Shown here piece by piece: positions 48,842 through 56,891 of a stretch of DNA of 64,000 nt; position 1 is the first letter of the stretch; the number at the start of each line of letters is the position of its first letter. Below the pieces are notes generated by a model. The model saw only the letters and a program-made list of their open reading frames with translations. It was not told the origin of the DNA and did not search any database. The stretch lies in assembly GCF_014646115.1 (NCBI RefSeq), contig NZ_BMMV01000001.1:422084-486083 (forward strand), read 5' to 3'. The translations under genes and the position numbers were made by a program. Origin of the DNA: Streptomyces camponoticapitis (GTDB lineage: Bacteria > Actinomycetota > Actinomycetes > Streptomycetales > Streptomycetaceae).

Positions 48842-49885
48842 TCAGGCGGAGCGCTTCTTCGCCGGCGTCTTCTTCGCCGTGGACTTCTTGGCGGTGGTCT
48901 TCTTCGCGGCGGTCTTGCCCGTCGTCTTCTTGGCGGCCGTCTTCTTCGCCGGAGTCTTCTTCCCCGCTGTCCCGGACGTCTTGGCGGCGGACTTCGACGC
49001 GGACTTCGCCGTCGACTTCGAGGCGGTCTTCTTCCCGCCCGCCGCTCTCTCGCGGCTGGGCAGATGCGTCACCTCCGCGCCCTCCTTCCCCCCTCCGCCG
49101 CTCTCGACCCGCGACTCCTTCGCCGCCCGCACACTGCCCTCCAGCGCCGCCATCAGGTCCAGGACCTTGCCCTCGCCCCGCCCCGCCCCCTCCGGCGCCC
49201 TCACCTCGCCGCCCGCCGCCTTGGAGGCGATCAGCTCCTCGACGGCCTCCTGGTAGTCGTCGTGCAACGACTCAAGTTCGACCTCGCCGAGCGTGTCCAT
49301 CAGGGCGTCGGCCAGGTCGAGTTCGGCGTCCCGGATTCTGACGTCGGTCTCCGGCGCCACCCCCTCCGCCTGCCGGATCTCGTCCGGCCACAGCAGCCCG
49401 TGCAGGGCGATGACATCGCCGAGGACCCGCACCATGCCCAGCCGCTCGCGTCCACGGAGGGCGAACTTCGCGATCGCCACCTTCTCGCTCCGCTTCAGGG
49501 CCTCACGCAGCAGCGTGTACGGCTTGGCGGCCGGCACGCCGTTAGCCGCGATGTAGTACGCCGAGCCCACCTGGAGCGGATCGATCGATGACTCGGGCAC
49601 GAATCCGAGGATCTCGATGGTCTTCGCCGTCGGCAGCGGGAGCTGGGCCAGATCGTCGTCCGTGATCGGGATCATCGAACCGTCCGCGTCCTGGTACGCC
49701 TTGCCGATCTCGGCGGACGTGACCTCCTCCTCGTCGAGCTCGCAGACCTTCCGGTAACGAATCCGGCCGCCGTCCGCCAAATGGATCTGCCGGAAGGAGA
49801 TCGAATGGCTCTCGGTGGCGTTCACGAGCTTGATCGGGATGTTGACCAGACCGAAGGAGATTGCGCCGTTCCAGATGGATCGCAC
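48842..49885 (-). CDS. ku: DNA end-binding protein Ku with histone-H1-like tail
   Basis: 347 residues from GTG 49885 (AGGGA 6 nt upstream). The Ku core is 1-~255: 'RSIWNGAISFGLVNIPIKLV', 'FRQIHLADGGRIRYRKVCEL', 'EILGFVPESSIDPLQVGSAY', 'REALKRSEKVAIAKFALRGR'. From ~273 the protein is a Lys/Ala/Thr/Ser/Pro tail with AAKKT, PAKKT and TAKKS repeats, a DNA-binding extension known in actinobacterial Ku. Divergent from ligD-pol; together they are the NHEJ end-binding and end-processing parts. Confidence 0.96.
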   Translation of the reverse strand: MRSIWNGAISFGLVNIPIKLVNATESHSISFRQIHLADGGRIRYRKVCELDEEEVTSAEIGKAYQDADGSMIPITDDDLAQLPLPTAKTIEILGFVPESSIDPLQVGSAYYIAANGVPAAKPYTLLREALKRSEKVAIAKFALRGRERLGMVRVLGDVIALHGLLWPDEIRQAEGVAPETDVRIRDAELDLADALMDTLGEVELESLHDDYQEAVEELIASKAAGGEVRAPEGAGRGEGKVLDLMAALEGSVRAAKESRVESGGGGKEGAEVTHLPSRERAAGGKKTASKSTAKSASKSAAKTSGTAGKKTPAKKTAAKKTTGKTAAKKTTAKKSTAKKTPAKKRSA

Positions 49886-49925
49886 GGTTAATCCCTTACA
49901 TCGGATTTCGTGGGATTCTCATCGT

Positions 49926-50810
49926 ATGACGCCAATCGCGGAGGTGGAGGGGCGGCGGATCGCCCTCAGCAATCTGGAGAAGGTCCTCTACCCGGCCACC
50001 GGCACCACCAAGGGCGAGGTCCTGCACTACTGCGCGACGGCCGCGGGCGCCCTGCTCGCCCATCTGGCGGGCCGCCCCGTCTCCTTCCTCCGCTTCCCGG
50101 ACGGTCCCGCCGGCCAGCGCTTCTTCACCAAGAACCCGCCGCCGGGCACGCCCTCCTGGGTCCGTAGGGCGACGGTGCCGCGGTCGGCCGACCAGATCGC
50201 CGAGCAGGTGCTGGTGGAGGACCTGGCGACACTGATGTGGGCCGCGAACCTGGTCGTGGAGTTCCACACCCCGCAGTGGCGGTTCGACAGCCCCGCCCGC
50301 GCCGACCGGATCGTCTTCGATCTGGACCCCGGTGAGCCCGCCACCGTCGTGGAGTGCTGCGAGGCGGCGCTCTGGCTGCGCGAACGGCTGGCGGCCGACG
50401 GGCTGAACGCGTACGCCAAGACGTCCGGTTCGAAGGGCCTGCATCTGCTCGTACCACTGGAGCCGACACCGTCGCCGGAGGTCTCCGCGTACGCCAAGTC
50501 GCTGGCGGTCGAGGCCCAGGCCGACCTGCCGGAGCTGGTGGTCCACCGGATGACCCGCGCACTGCGCCCCGGGAAGGTCTTCGTCGACCACAGCCAGAAC
50601 TCGGCGGCCAAGACGACGGCCGCGCCGTACACGGTGCGCGCCCGCACGGAACCGACCGTCTCCACCCCGGTGTCCTGGGAAGAGGTGGGGAACTGCTCGG
50701 CGCCGGAGGAGCTGGTCTTCCGCGTCGGCGACATCGCGGGGCGGCTGGAGCGGTACGGGGATCTCCTCGGCCCGCTGATCAATCTCAACCGGGCGGGACG
50801 TCTGCCCTGA
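49926..50810 (+). CDS. ligD: LigD polymerase domain, stand-alone NHEJ primase-polymerase
   Basis: 294 residues from ATG 49926. Prim-Pol fold: 'SNLEKVLYPATGTTKGEVLH', 'RFPDGPAGQRFFTKNPPPG', the metal-binding 'VFDLDPGEP' (DxD), 'TSGSKGLHLLVPLEP' and 'DHSQNSAAKTTAAPYTVRAR'. No ligase or nuclease domain is attached, as in other Streptomyces where these parts are separate genes. It would fill in or add ribonucleotides at broken ends held by Ku, whose gene is 40 bp away in the opposite direction. Confidence 0.94.
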   Translation: MTPIAEVEGRRIALSNLEKVLYPATGTTKGEVLHYCATAAGALLAHLAGRPVSFLRFPDGPAGQRFFTKNPPPGTPSWVRRATVPRSADQIAEQVLVEDLATLMWAANLVVEFHTPQWRFDSPARADRIVFDLDPGEPATVVECCEAALWLRERLAADGLNAYAKTSGSKGLHLLVPLEPTPSPEVSAYAKSLAVEAQADLPELVVHRMTRALRPGKVFVDHSQNSAAKTTAAPYTVRARTEPTVSTPVSWEEVGNCSAPEELVFRVGDIAGRLERYGDLLGPLINLNRAGRLP

Positions 50811-50882
50811 CAGCCGCCGTCACCGGCATGCACCATGGGGGTGCGCCAGTCATGAGCGTCATCAGCAGAGAAGGAATCACCA

Positions 50883-51269
50883 ATGATCATCTTCGGGACC
50901 AAGGGCTACATCTACCAGCTGGCGATACTCACACTCGTGTGCGGCCAGTGCGGCAATCCGTCGGCGCACACGCTGCGCAAGCGCGTCTCCAAGTTCACGC
51001 TCTTCTTCGTGCCGCTGTTCCCGTACTCGACGAAGCACTACACCCAGTGCACGTTCTGCGGCGTGGAGCACCGGGTGCCCAACGAGCAGGCGGAGCAGCT
51101 GCTCGCGCAGAGCGCGACGCAGGCCCAGCAGGGTGGCGGCCAGCAGCACGGCGCCAACCCGTTCGCGCAGGGTGCCCAGGGTGGCGGCCAGCCGGGTGGT
51201 GGGAACCCGTTCAGCCAGGGCGGCCAGGGACAGCAGCCGGGCCAGGGCGGCAACCCGTACCAGCACTGA
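50883..51269 (+). CDS. Zinc-ribbon domain protein
   Basis: 128 residues. Two paired Cys knuckles, 'VCGQCGNPSAHTL' (~19-31) and 'QCTFCGVEHRVP' (~56-66), make a rubredoxin-type zinc ribbon. Between them runs a hydrophobic stretch 'FTLFFVPLFPYSTKHY'. The last ~50 residues are Gln/Gly-rich with repeats of 'GGG/NPF' and end 'NPYQH'. Function unknown; downstream of ligD by 72 bp. Confidence 0.8.
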   Translation: MIIFGTKGYIYQLAILTLVCGQCGNPSAHTLRKRVSKFTLFFVPLFPYSTKHYTQCTFCGVEHRVPNEQAEQLLAQSATQAQQGGGQQHGANPFAQGAQGGGQPGGGNPFSQGGQGQQPGQGGNPYQH

Positions 51270-51326
51270 CGCGGGCGGGGACGCGGCCGCGGGTACGCCG
51301 AGTGCGCGGAGCACGCAGAGTTACGG

Positions 51327-51355
51327 TTGCGGACAGAACGTGACGAAACTAGGGT
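51327..51355 (+). promoter_or_regulatory. Promoter candidate for the SH3 protein gene
   Basis: TTGCGG (51327-51332) and TAGGGT (51350-51355) are 17 bp apart, a good sigma-70-like pair in Streptomyces, 68 bp upstream of the ATG at 51423. Confidence 0.45.
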
Positions 51356-51422
51356 AAATCGGGCGAGCGTCGGGCAGTTCTCCGTCGATTCCTCGCCCCG
51401 TCCCGAACTTCAGGAGTCACGC

Positions 51423-52001
51423 ATGTCCCAGCGTTCCCTGCGTTCCTCTCGTGCCCGGCGTTCCGCGCGTCCCCAGCGCGCCCGGGGCTCCTTCGGCCCG
51501 TACGCCGCGGCTCTCGCCGTCACGGTGGCGGCCCTGACCGCGACACCCGCCATGGCGGCGGTACCGGCACCGCCGCCGGTCAGCTCCAACGGCCACACCG
51601 GCATGGACGACCCGGCCTCGATGGACCCGGCTCTCATGGACCCGGCTCTCATGGACCCCGCCGCCATGGAGCACCCCGCGCCCCTCGACCCCGAGGTGGC
51701 GCAGGCCGCCGAGGCGTCCCGCGCCGAGGCGGCCGAGGCGGCCGCCGCCGAGGCGAACGGCTCCCACTTCTACAAGGGGCGCGTCACCGCCAGGAGCGGG
51801 CTCCTGATCCGCGACAGGCCCACCCGTGGCAGCCGGGTCGTCGGCAGCCTCCCGTACGGCACCCTCATCTTCATCCACTGCAAGACGCGGGGCGACAACG
51901 TGAACGGCAACAACCACTGGTACCTCCTCGCGGACGGCACCTGGGCGTGGGTCTCGGCCGCGTACATCGAGAACATCGGCAAGTCGCCGCGCTGGTGCTG
52001 A
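51423..52001 (+). CDS. Secreted bacterial SH3 domain protein
   Basis: 192 residues from ATG 51423, with AGGAG 6 nt upstream. An Arg-rich n-region and hydrophobic helix end in a signal-peptidase site (TPAMAAVPA, ~45). A 4x5-residue 'MDPA' repeat (~64-86) and an Ala/Glu helix (~95-110) follow. The C-terminus (~115-192) is an SH3_3-type domain ('GLLIRDRPTRGSRVVGSLPY', 'HWYLLADGTWAWVSAAYIEN'). It may bind peptidoglycan or wall polymers outside the cell. Confidence 0.85.
   Translation: MSQRSLRSSRARRSARPQRARGSFGPYAAALAVTVAALTATPAMAAVPAPPPVSSNGHTGMDDPASMDPALMDPALMDPAAMEHPAPLDPEVAQAAEASRAEAAEAAAAEANGSHFYKGRVTARSGLLIRDRPTRGSRVVGSLPYGTLIFIHCKTRGDNVNGNNHWYLLADGTWAWVSAAYIENIGKSPRWC
51621..51665 (+). repeat. 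Three 15-bp coding repeats
   Basis: ATGGACCCGGCTCTC occurs twice in tandem (51621-51650) followed by a diverged copy (51651-51665), encoding MDPAL-MDPAL-MDPAA. Length variation between strains is likely. Confidence 0.75.
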
Positions 52002-52045
52002 TCCGGTAGCGCCGGCCCGGTGGAGCCGGTGGAGCCGACCCACTG

Positions 52046-52097
52046 AACCCGACATGCCTTATGTCTTTACATAAGCGGACATAAGGCATGTCGGGTT
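52046..52097. promoter_or_regulatory. Perfect 20-bp inverted repeat upstream of the FtsW-like gene
   Basis: AACCCGACATGCCTTATGTC (52046-52065) and its exact reverse complement at 52078-52097 flank a 12-bp centre. A second inverted repeat, CTTATGT/ACATAAG, is nested inside (58-64 and 69-75 of this block), so ACATAAG occurs three times in varied orientation. The block ends 15 bp before the ATG at 52113 and no ribosome site is visible, so it probably overlaps the promoter. It fits an operator for a dimeric regulator, or, less likely, an RNA hairpin. Confidence 0.7.
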
Positions 52098-52112
52098 GCT
52101 ACGTTGCGCTCC

Positions 52113-53543
52113 ATGACCGCAACGAAGGCGGACTCTCCCCCGCCCGAACTACGCCTCCCCAAGCGGCGGGGGGTCGAGCTCTCGCTCCTCGTGTGCGCCG
52201 TCCTCATCTCCCTCTTCGGCTACGTCGCCGTCGGTCTCGCCCACAACGACGCCGTCCCGCCCGACGCCGTCCGGCACAGCGCCGGCCTGGGCCTGCTCGC
52301 CCTCGTCGCGCATCTCGCGGTCCGCCTCCGCGCCCCGTACGCGGACCCGCTCCTGCTTCCGATCGCGGTCCTGCTCAACGGCATCGGACTGGTGCTGCTC
52401 CACCGTCTCGACCTGGCGACCCCCGGCGAGCGCGACGCGCCCGCGCAGCTCGTCTGGTCCACCCTCGGTGTCGCGCTGTTCATCGCCGTCGTCGTGCTGC
52501 TGCGCGACCACCGGGTGCTCCAGCGGTACGCGTATCTGTCCGTGGTCGCCGCACTGCTGCTGATGACCGTGCCGATCTTCTTCCCCGCCGTGAACGGTGC
52601 CAGGATCTGGATCCGGATCGACGGACTCTCCTTCCAGCCCGGCGAGTTCGCGAAGATCCTGCTCGCCGTCTTCTTCGCCGCCTACCTCGCGGCCAACCAC
52701 AGCGCCCTCGCCTACACCGGCCGCAGGATCTGGAAGCTGCAACTGCCCACCGGCCGGGTGCTGGGCCCCATCGTCGCGATCTGGCTGCTCAGCGTCCTCG
52801 TACTGGTCCTGGAACGCGATCTCGGCACCTCGCTCCTCTTCTTCGGCCTCTTCGTGATCCTGCTGTACGTGGCGACGGGGCGCACCGGGTGGATCGCCGT
52901 CGGGCTGCTGCTGGCCGGGGTCGGCGCGTTCGCCGTCGGCTGGCTCGAACCGCACGTCCACAGCCGGGTCGAGGACTGGCTCGACCCGTTCGCCTCCATC
53001 GAGGCGGGCGAGGGCCCCGACCAACTGGCCCAGTCCCTCTTCGCGTTCGCGGCCGGCGGCATGTTCGGTACGGGGCTGGGCCTGGGCCGGTCCGTCCTCA
53101 TCGGCTTCGCCGCCAAGTCCGACTTCATCCTCGCCACGGCGGGCGAGGAGCTGGGGCTGATCGGGCTGACGGCGATCTTCATGCTGTACGCGCTGCTCGT
53201 CGCCCGCGGCTACCGCGCCGGTCTCGCGCTGCGCGACCCGTTCGGGCGGCTGCTCGCGGTCGGTCTGGCGTCGATCGTGGCGCTCCAGGTCTTCGTGATC
53301 GCGGGCGGGGTGACGGGGCTGATCCCGCTCACCGGGATGGCGATGCCGTTCCTGGCGCAGGGAGGCTCGTCGGTCGTCACGAACTGGGTGATCGTGGCGC
53401 TGCTCATCCGGCTCAGCGACTCGGCGCGCAGACCGCGGCCCGAGGCGGTGGAGACGGGCGTGATCGCGCCGACGACGGTGATCGCGGGGCCCGCGAGGGA
53501 CACGGGGAGTTCGGGCGGGACGACGACGGGCGGCGAACGATGA
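52113..53543 (+). CDS. FtsW/RodA/SpoVE-family peptidoglycan glycosyltransferase
   Basis: 476 residues from ATG 52113. About ten membrane helices. SEDS family features: 'GARIWIRIDGLSFQPGEFAK', 'LVLVLERDLGTSLLFFGLFV' and 'VTGLIPLTGMAMPFLAQGGS'. It polymerises glycan strands from lipid II together with a class B PBP; the PBP gene overlaps its stop by ATGA. The C-terminus is a disordered tail. Distinct from the division FtsW of the dcw cluster by context: this pair stands alone. Confidence 0.92.
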   Translation: MTATKADSPPPELRLPKRRGVELSLLVCAVLISLFGYVAVGLAHNDAVPPDAVRHSAGLGLLALVAHLAVRLRAPYADPLLLPIAVLLNGIGLVLLHRLDLATPGERDAPAQLVWSTLGVALFIAVVVLLRDHRVLQRYAYLSVVAALLLMTVPIFFPAVNGARIWIRIDGLSFQPGEFAKILLAVFFAAYLAANHSALAYTGRRIWKLQLPTGRVLGPIVAIWLLSVLVLVLERDLGTSLLFFGLFVILLYVATGRTGWIAVGLLLAGVGAFAVGWLEPHVHSRVEDWLDPFASIEAGEGPDQLAQSLFAFAAGGMFGTGLGLGRSVLIGFAAKSDFILATAGEELGLIGLTAIFMLYALLVARGYRAGLALRDPFGRLLAVGLASIVALQVFVIAGGVTGLIPLTGMAMPFLAQGGSSVVTNWVIVALLIRLSDSARRPRPEAVETGVIAPTTVIAGPARDTGSSGGTTTGGER

Positions 53544-54997
53544 TCAGCCATATCCGTCTGGCCGCCGCGTTCTGTCTGCTGCTCCTCGTCGCCCTGCTCG
53601 TCAACGCGGCCCGCGTCCAGGTCATCCAGGCCGACTCCCTCGACAGCAACCCCGCCAACCGCCGCAGCACCATCGACCGTTTCGAGCAGCCGCGCGGCCA
53701 GATCCTCGTCGACGGCAGACCCGTCACCGGGTCGAGGGACTCCGGTCAGCAACTGCGCTTCGAACGCACCTACACCCAGGGCCCGTTGTACGCGCCGGTG
53801 ACCGGCTACGCCTCCCAGACGTACGGCACGAGCCTGCTGGAGGGCGCCGAGGACGGCATCCTGTCCGGCACCGACCCGATGCTGGCCCCGCTGCCCTTCT
53901 GGAACGACATCACCCGCGCCCACGAGCCCGGCGGCAAGGTCGTCACCACCATCAAGTCCGCTCTGCAGCGGGCGGCTTACACCGGACTGGACGGCAGGCG
54001 CGGCGCGGTCGCCGCGATCGAGCCCTCCTCCGGCAAGATCCTCGCGCTGGTCAGCAGCCCGTCGTACGACCCGGGGAGGCTGTCGGGCACGGGCGCCGCG
54101 GTGACCGACGCGTGGCGGCGGTACAACGACGCGGACGCCCAGCCGATGCTCAACCGGGCCATCCGGCAGACGTATCCGCCCGGTTCGGCCTTCAAGATCG
54201 TGACGGCGGCGGCCGCGCTGGACGCCGGGGTGGTCGAGGACGTGGACGCGCCGACGGACGTCCCCGAGCGGTACGTCCTGCCGGGCACCCGCACCACGCT
54301 TCCCAACGACGCGCGGGGCTGCGACAAGGAGTCGCTGGCGTACGCGATCAAGTGGTCCTGCAATTCGGTGCTGGCCGGCCTGGGGGTGCGGGTCGGGCTC
54401 GGCGGCATGGTGGACGCGGCCGGCAGATTCGGCTTCAACGACCGGCGGTTGAGGATCCCTTCCGGCGTCGCGGTCTCCAACTTCGACCAGGAGATGAGCG
54501 ACGACCAGCTCGCGCTCTCCTCGATCGGGCAGTTCGACACGACGGCGACACCGCTCCAGATGGCGATGGTCGCGGCGGCGGTCGCGAACGGGGGGGATCT
54601 GAGATATCCGCATCTGGTGGAGCGGACGCTCGCCGCCGACGGCGACATCGTCTCCCGCGTGGGCGACCGCACCTACGGGCAGGCGATGAAACCGCGGACC
54701 GCCTACCGGATGCGGCAGTTGATGGTCGAGGTGGTGGAGAGCGGGACGGGGACGAGCGCCGGGATCGACGGCGTGACGGTCGGCGGGAAGACAGGCACGG
54801 CGCAGCACGGGGTGGGCAACTCCGGCACGCCGTACGCCTGGTTCATCTCCTGGGCCCAGGAGGAGGGCGCGGGGCGGCCCGCGGTGGCGGTGGCCGTGGT
54901 GGTGGAGGACGCGGAGGCCGTGCGGGACGAGATCAGCGGGGGCGGTGACGCGGCGCCGATCGCGCGGGCGGTGATGGAGGCGGCGCTGCGAGACTGA
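53540..54997 (+). CDS. pbpA: Class B penicillin-binding protein (PbpA-like transpeptidase)
   Basis: 485 residues from ATG 53540. N-terminal membrane helix (~5-22), pedestal region, then transpeptidase domain with SxxK in 'YPPGSAFKIVTAAA', SxN in 'KWSCNSVLAG', and KTG in 'VGGKTGTAQHGV'. It cross-links peptidoglycan outside the membrane and is the partner of the SEDS protein before it. A frame that continues upstream through the ftsW-like gene is a shadow. Confidence 0.95.
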   Translation: MISHIRLAAAFCLLLLVALLVNAARVQVIQADSLDSNPANRRSTIDRFEQPRGQILVDGRPVTGSRDSGQQLRFERTYTQGPLYAPVTGYASQTYGTSLLEGAEDGILSGTDPMLAPLPFWNDITRAHEPGGKVVTTIKSALQRAAYTGLDGRRGAVAAIEPSSGKILALVSSPSYDPGRLSGTGAAVTDAWRRYNDADAQPMLNRAIRQTYPPGSAFKIVTAAAALDAGVVEDVDAPTDVPERYVLPGTRTTLPNDARGCDKESLAYAIKWSCNSVLAGLGVRVGLGGMVDAAGRFGFNDRRLRIPSGVAVSNFDQEMSDDQLALSSIGQFDTTATPLQMAMVAAAVANGGDLRYPHLVERTLAADGDIVSRVGDRTYGQAMKPRTAYRMRQLMVEVVESGTGTSAGIDGVTVGGKTGTAQHGVGNSGTPYAWFISWAQEEGAGRPAVAVAVVVEDAEAVRDEISGGGDAAPIARAVMEAALRD

Positions 54998-55002
54998 TCC
55001 CC

Positions 55003-56112
55003 GTGGTGGGCGAATCCTGGTGGGCGGTGGGTGAGGCGCTGGAGCGGATCGACCGGATCGATCCGCGGTTGTGCGCGTTCATCGAGGTGTGGCACGCGGA
55101 CGCGCTGCACCGGACGCGCACGGTGGAGGGCCAACTGCCGCTGGCGGGGCTGCCGTTCGCGGTCAAGGGCCCGACGGGCCTCCGCTCGTACGCGGCGCGG
55201 CGGCTGCTCGCGGCGGGGGCGGTGCCGGTCGGCTCGACGGCGGTCCCGGGGCCGGGGACCTACTGGCAGACGTGGGGCCTGGGCGCCCACGGCCGTACGG
55301 TCAATCCCTACCGCGCCGACCGCACCCCCGGTGGTTCGTCGGCCGGCTCGGCGGCGGCGGTCGCGGCCGGTCTGGTGCCGCTGGCGACGGGCAGCGACGG
55401 GGCGGGATCGGTGCGGATCCCGGCGGCGTGGTGCGGGGTGTTCGGTCTGAAGACGACGAACGGGCTGCTGCCGACGCCGGACCGGACGGGGCTGGCGTCG
55501 GCGGGGGTGCTGACACGGCGGGTGGCGGACGCGCGGACGTATCTGCGGTGCGTGCTGGACGACGGGGCCGTAACGAGCGCCGCGGCCCATGGGCGGGCGT
55601 CACCACCGGTGGCGGCCACGTACTCGCCGGATCTCGGTTTCGCGCGGACCGATCCGGCGGTGGAAGTGGTGGTACGGGCGGCGGTGGGCCGGCTGGCGGC
55701 GGCCGGGGTCGTACGGCTCGACGGAGCCCCCGGCTCGTCGCTGTCGCTGCTCGACCCGCGCGAGGCATGGCTGGCGGTACGCGGCGGTGATCCGTCCGGC
55801 GGGGCGGGAGCGGGTGCCCGGGAGGAGAACGAGCGGCGGCTCGACGCGTACTTCGCGCGTACGCCGCTGCTGCTCACCCCGGTGACACCGAACCGCCCGC
55901 ACGGCCACGAGGGACCCGGCCCTGACGTCTACTCGACGGCGCTGACCTGGGCGTTCAACCTGAGCGGCCATCCGGCGGCGAGTCTGCCCGCCGGTTTCAC
56001 ACCGGACGGCTGCCCGGTGGGTCTCCAACTGGTGGCGGGGCGCGGGGCGGACGTCTCGCTCCTCGAAATCGCGGGTGCCGCCGAGTCCGTCCTGCCTATC
56101 GTGCGCCCATGA
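55003..56112 (+). CDS. Amidase signature-family protein, short
   Basis: 369 residues, shorter than the usual ~450-480. Ser-Ser-Lys triad: Lys in 'LPFAVKGPTGLRSY', Ser pair in 'RTPGGSSAGSAAAVAAG', and 'GSDGAGSVRIPAAWCGVFGL' with the nucleophile region. It hydrolyses an amide; substrate unknown. Starts with GTG GTG immediately after the PBP stop, and its stop overlaps the DUF3291 start (ATGA). Missing ~80 residues are spread over the C-terminal half. Confidence 0.88.
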   Translation: MVGESWWAVGEALERIDRIDPRLCAFIEVWHADALHRTRTVEGQLPLAGLPFAVKGPTGLRSYAARRLLAAGAVPVGSTAVPGPGTYWQTWGLGAHGRTVNPYRADRTPGGSSAGSAAAVAAGLVPLATGSDGAGSVRIPAAWCGVFGLKTTNGLLPTPDRTGLASAGVLTRRVADARTYLRCVLDDGAVTSAAAHGRASPPVAATYSPDLGFARTDPAVEVVVRAAVGRLAAAGVVRLDGAPGSSLSLLDPREAWLAVRGGDPSGGAGAGAREENERRLDAYFARTPLLLTPVTPNRPHGHEGPGPDVYSTALTWAFNLSGHPAASLPAGFTPDGCPVGLQLVAGRGADVSLLEIAGAAESVLPIVRP

Positions 56113-56678
56113 CGACACTCTCTCCCACGGCGCCCGGCGGCCCGGCGTACGAACTCGCCCAGGTGAACATCGCCCGCCTCAGACATCCGCTGGAATCCGC
56201 CGAGTTGAAGGACTTCGTGGACGCCCTCGACCCCGTGAACGCGGTCGCCGACGGGTCCGACGGCTTCCGGTGGCGGCTCCAGAGCGACTCGGGAAACGCC
56301 ACCGACGTACCGGTCCTCGGCGACAGGTGGCTGATCATGAACCTCACCGTTTGGCGGGACATGGACGCTCTGACGGCCTTCATGTACACGGGCAGGCACC
56401 GCGAGTTGCTCGCTCGGCGCTTCGAGTGGTTCGAGCGCGTGGAGGAGGCGATGACCACGCTCTGGTGGGTGGAGGCGGGGGCCCGGCCGACTCCGCGCGA
56501 CGCGGAGCTGCGGCTGCTCCACCTGCGCGAACACGGCCCGACGGCGCACGCGTTCACGCTGCGCAAAACCTACGGGCCGCCGGGGGACGAGGCGCCGGAG
56601 ACGGCCGCCGGGCGTCCGGCCGGCGCTCGGACGGACGGCGTTGCGCCACCGGCCGGGGCGTCGTCCTCGGCGCCCTGA
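56109..56678 (+). CDS. DUF3291 domain protein
   Basis: 189 residues. Core ~10-150: 'ELAQVNIARLRHPLESAELK', 'RWLIMNLTVWRDMDALTAFM', 'HRELLARRFEWFERVEEAMT', 'TLWWVEAGARPTPRDAELRL'. This is the DUF3291 family, which adopts an antibody-monooxygenase-like dimeric fold, function unknown. The C-terminal ~45 residues are disordered. Translationally coupled to the amidase. Confidence 0.85.
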   Translation: MTTLSPTAPGGPAYELAQVNIARLRHPLESAELKDFVDALDPVNAVADGSDGFRWRLQSDSGNATDVPVLGDRWLIMNLTVWRDMDALTAFMYTGRHRELLARRFEWFERVEEAMTTLWWVEAGARPTPRDAELRLLHLREHGPTAHAFTLRKTYGPPGDEAPETAAGRPAGARTDGVAPPAGASSSAP

Positions 56679-56807
56679 GCGATCGCGTCGGCCGACCACG
56701 GCGACTTCGGCCCGCTCCCCGGCCGCGAACCGTTCGCTGATGAGCCTTGGACATTCGGCGGGTTCACGCGCTGCCGGACATCGGGTCGACAAGTGACGCG
56801 GAGGGGA

Positions 56808-56837
56808 TTGACGTGAGCTGCTGACAGGAAGTCTTAT
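56808..56837 (+). promoter_or_regulatory. Weak promoter candidate for the diiron gene
   Basis: TTGACG (56808-56813) and TCTTAT (56832-56837) are 18 bp apart, 55 bp upstream of the ATG at 56892. The surrounding stretch GTCTTATAAGGGAG is AT-richer than average. Confidence 0.35.
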
Positions 56838-56891
56838 AAGGGAGTCGAGAATCGTACCCCCGGTAACCGCAGCCACGAGGTGCTCTCAGCC

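Noticed and set aside
43608..50810. A biosynthetic gene cluster around the FAD monooxygenase and GH97 genes
   Set aside because: No PKS, NRPS, carrier protein or terpene genes occur; neighbouring genes are on mixed strands and unrelated.
51621..51665. CRISPR-like tandem repeat
   Set aside because: The units are contiguous in-frame codons of a secreted protein, with no spacers.
52088..54997. 969-residue plus-strand frame fusing an Arg-rich segment to the PBP
   Set aside because: The first two thirds are an out-of-frame reading of the FtsW-like gene; the PBP has its own ATG at 53540 in an ATGA overlap.
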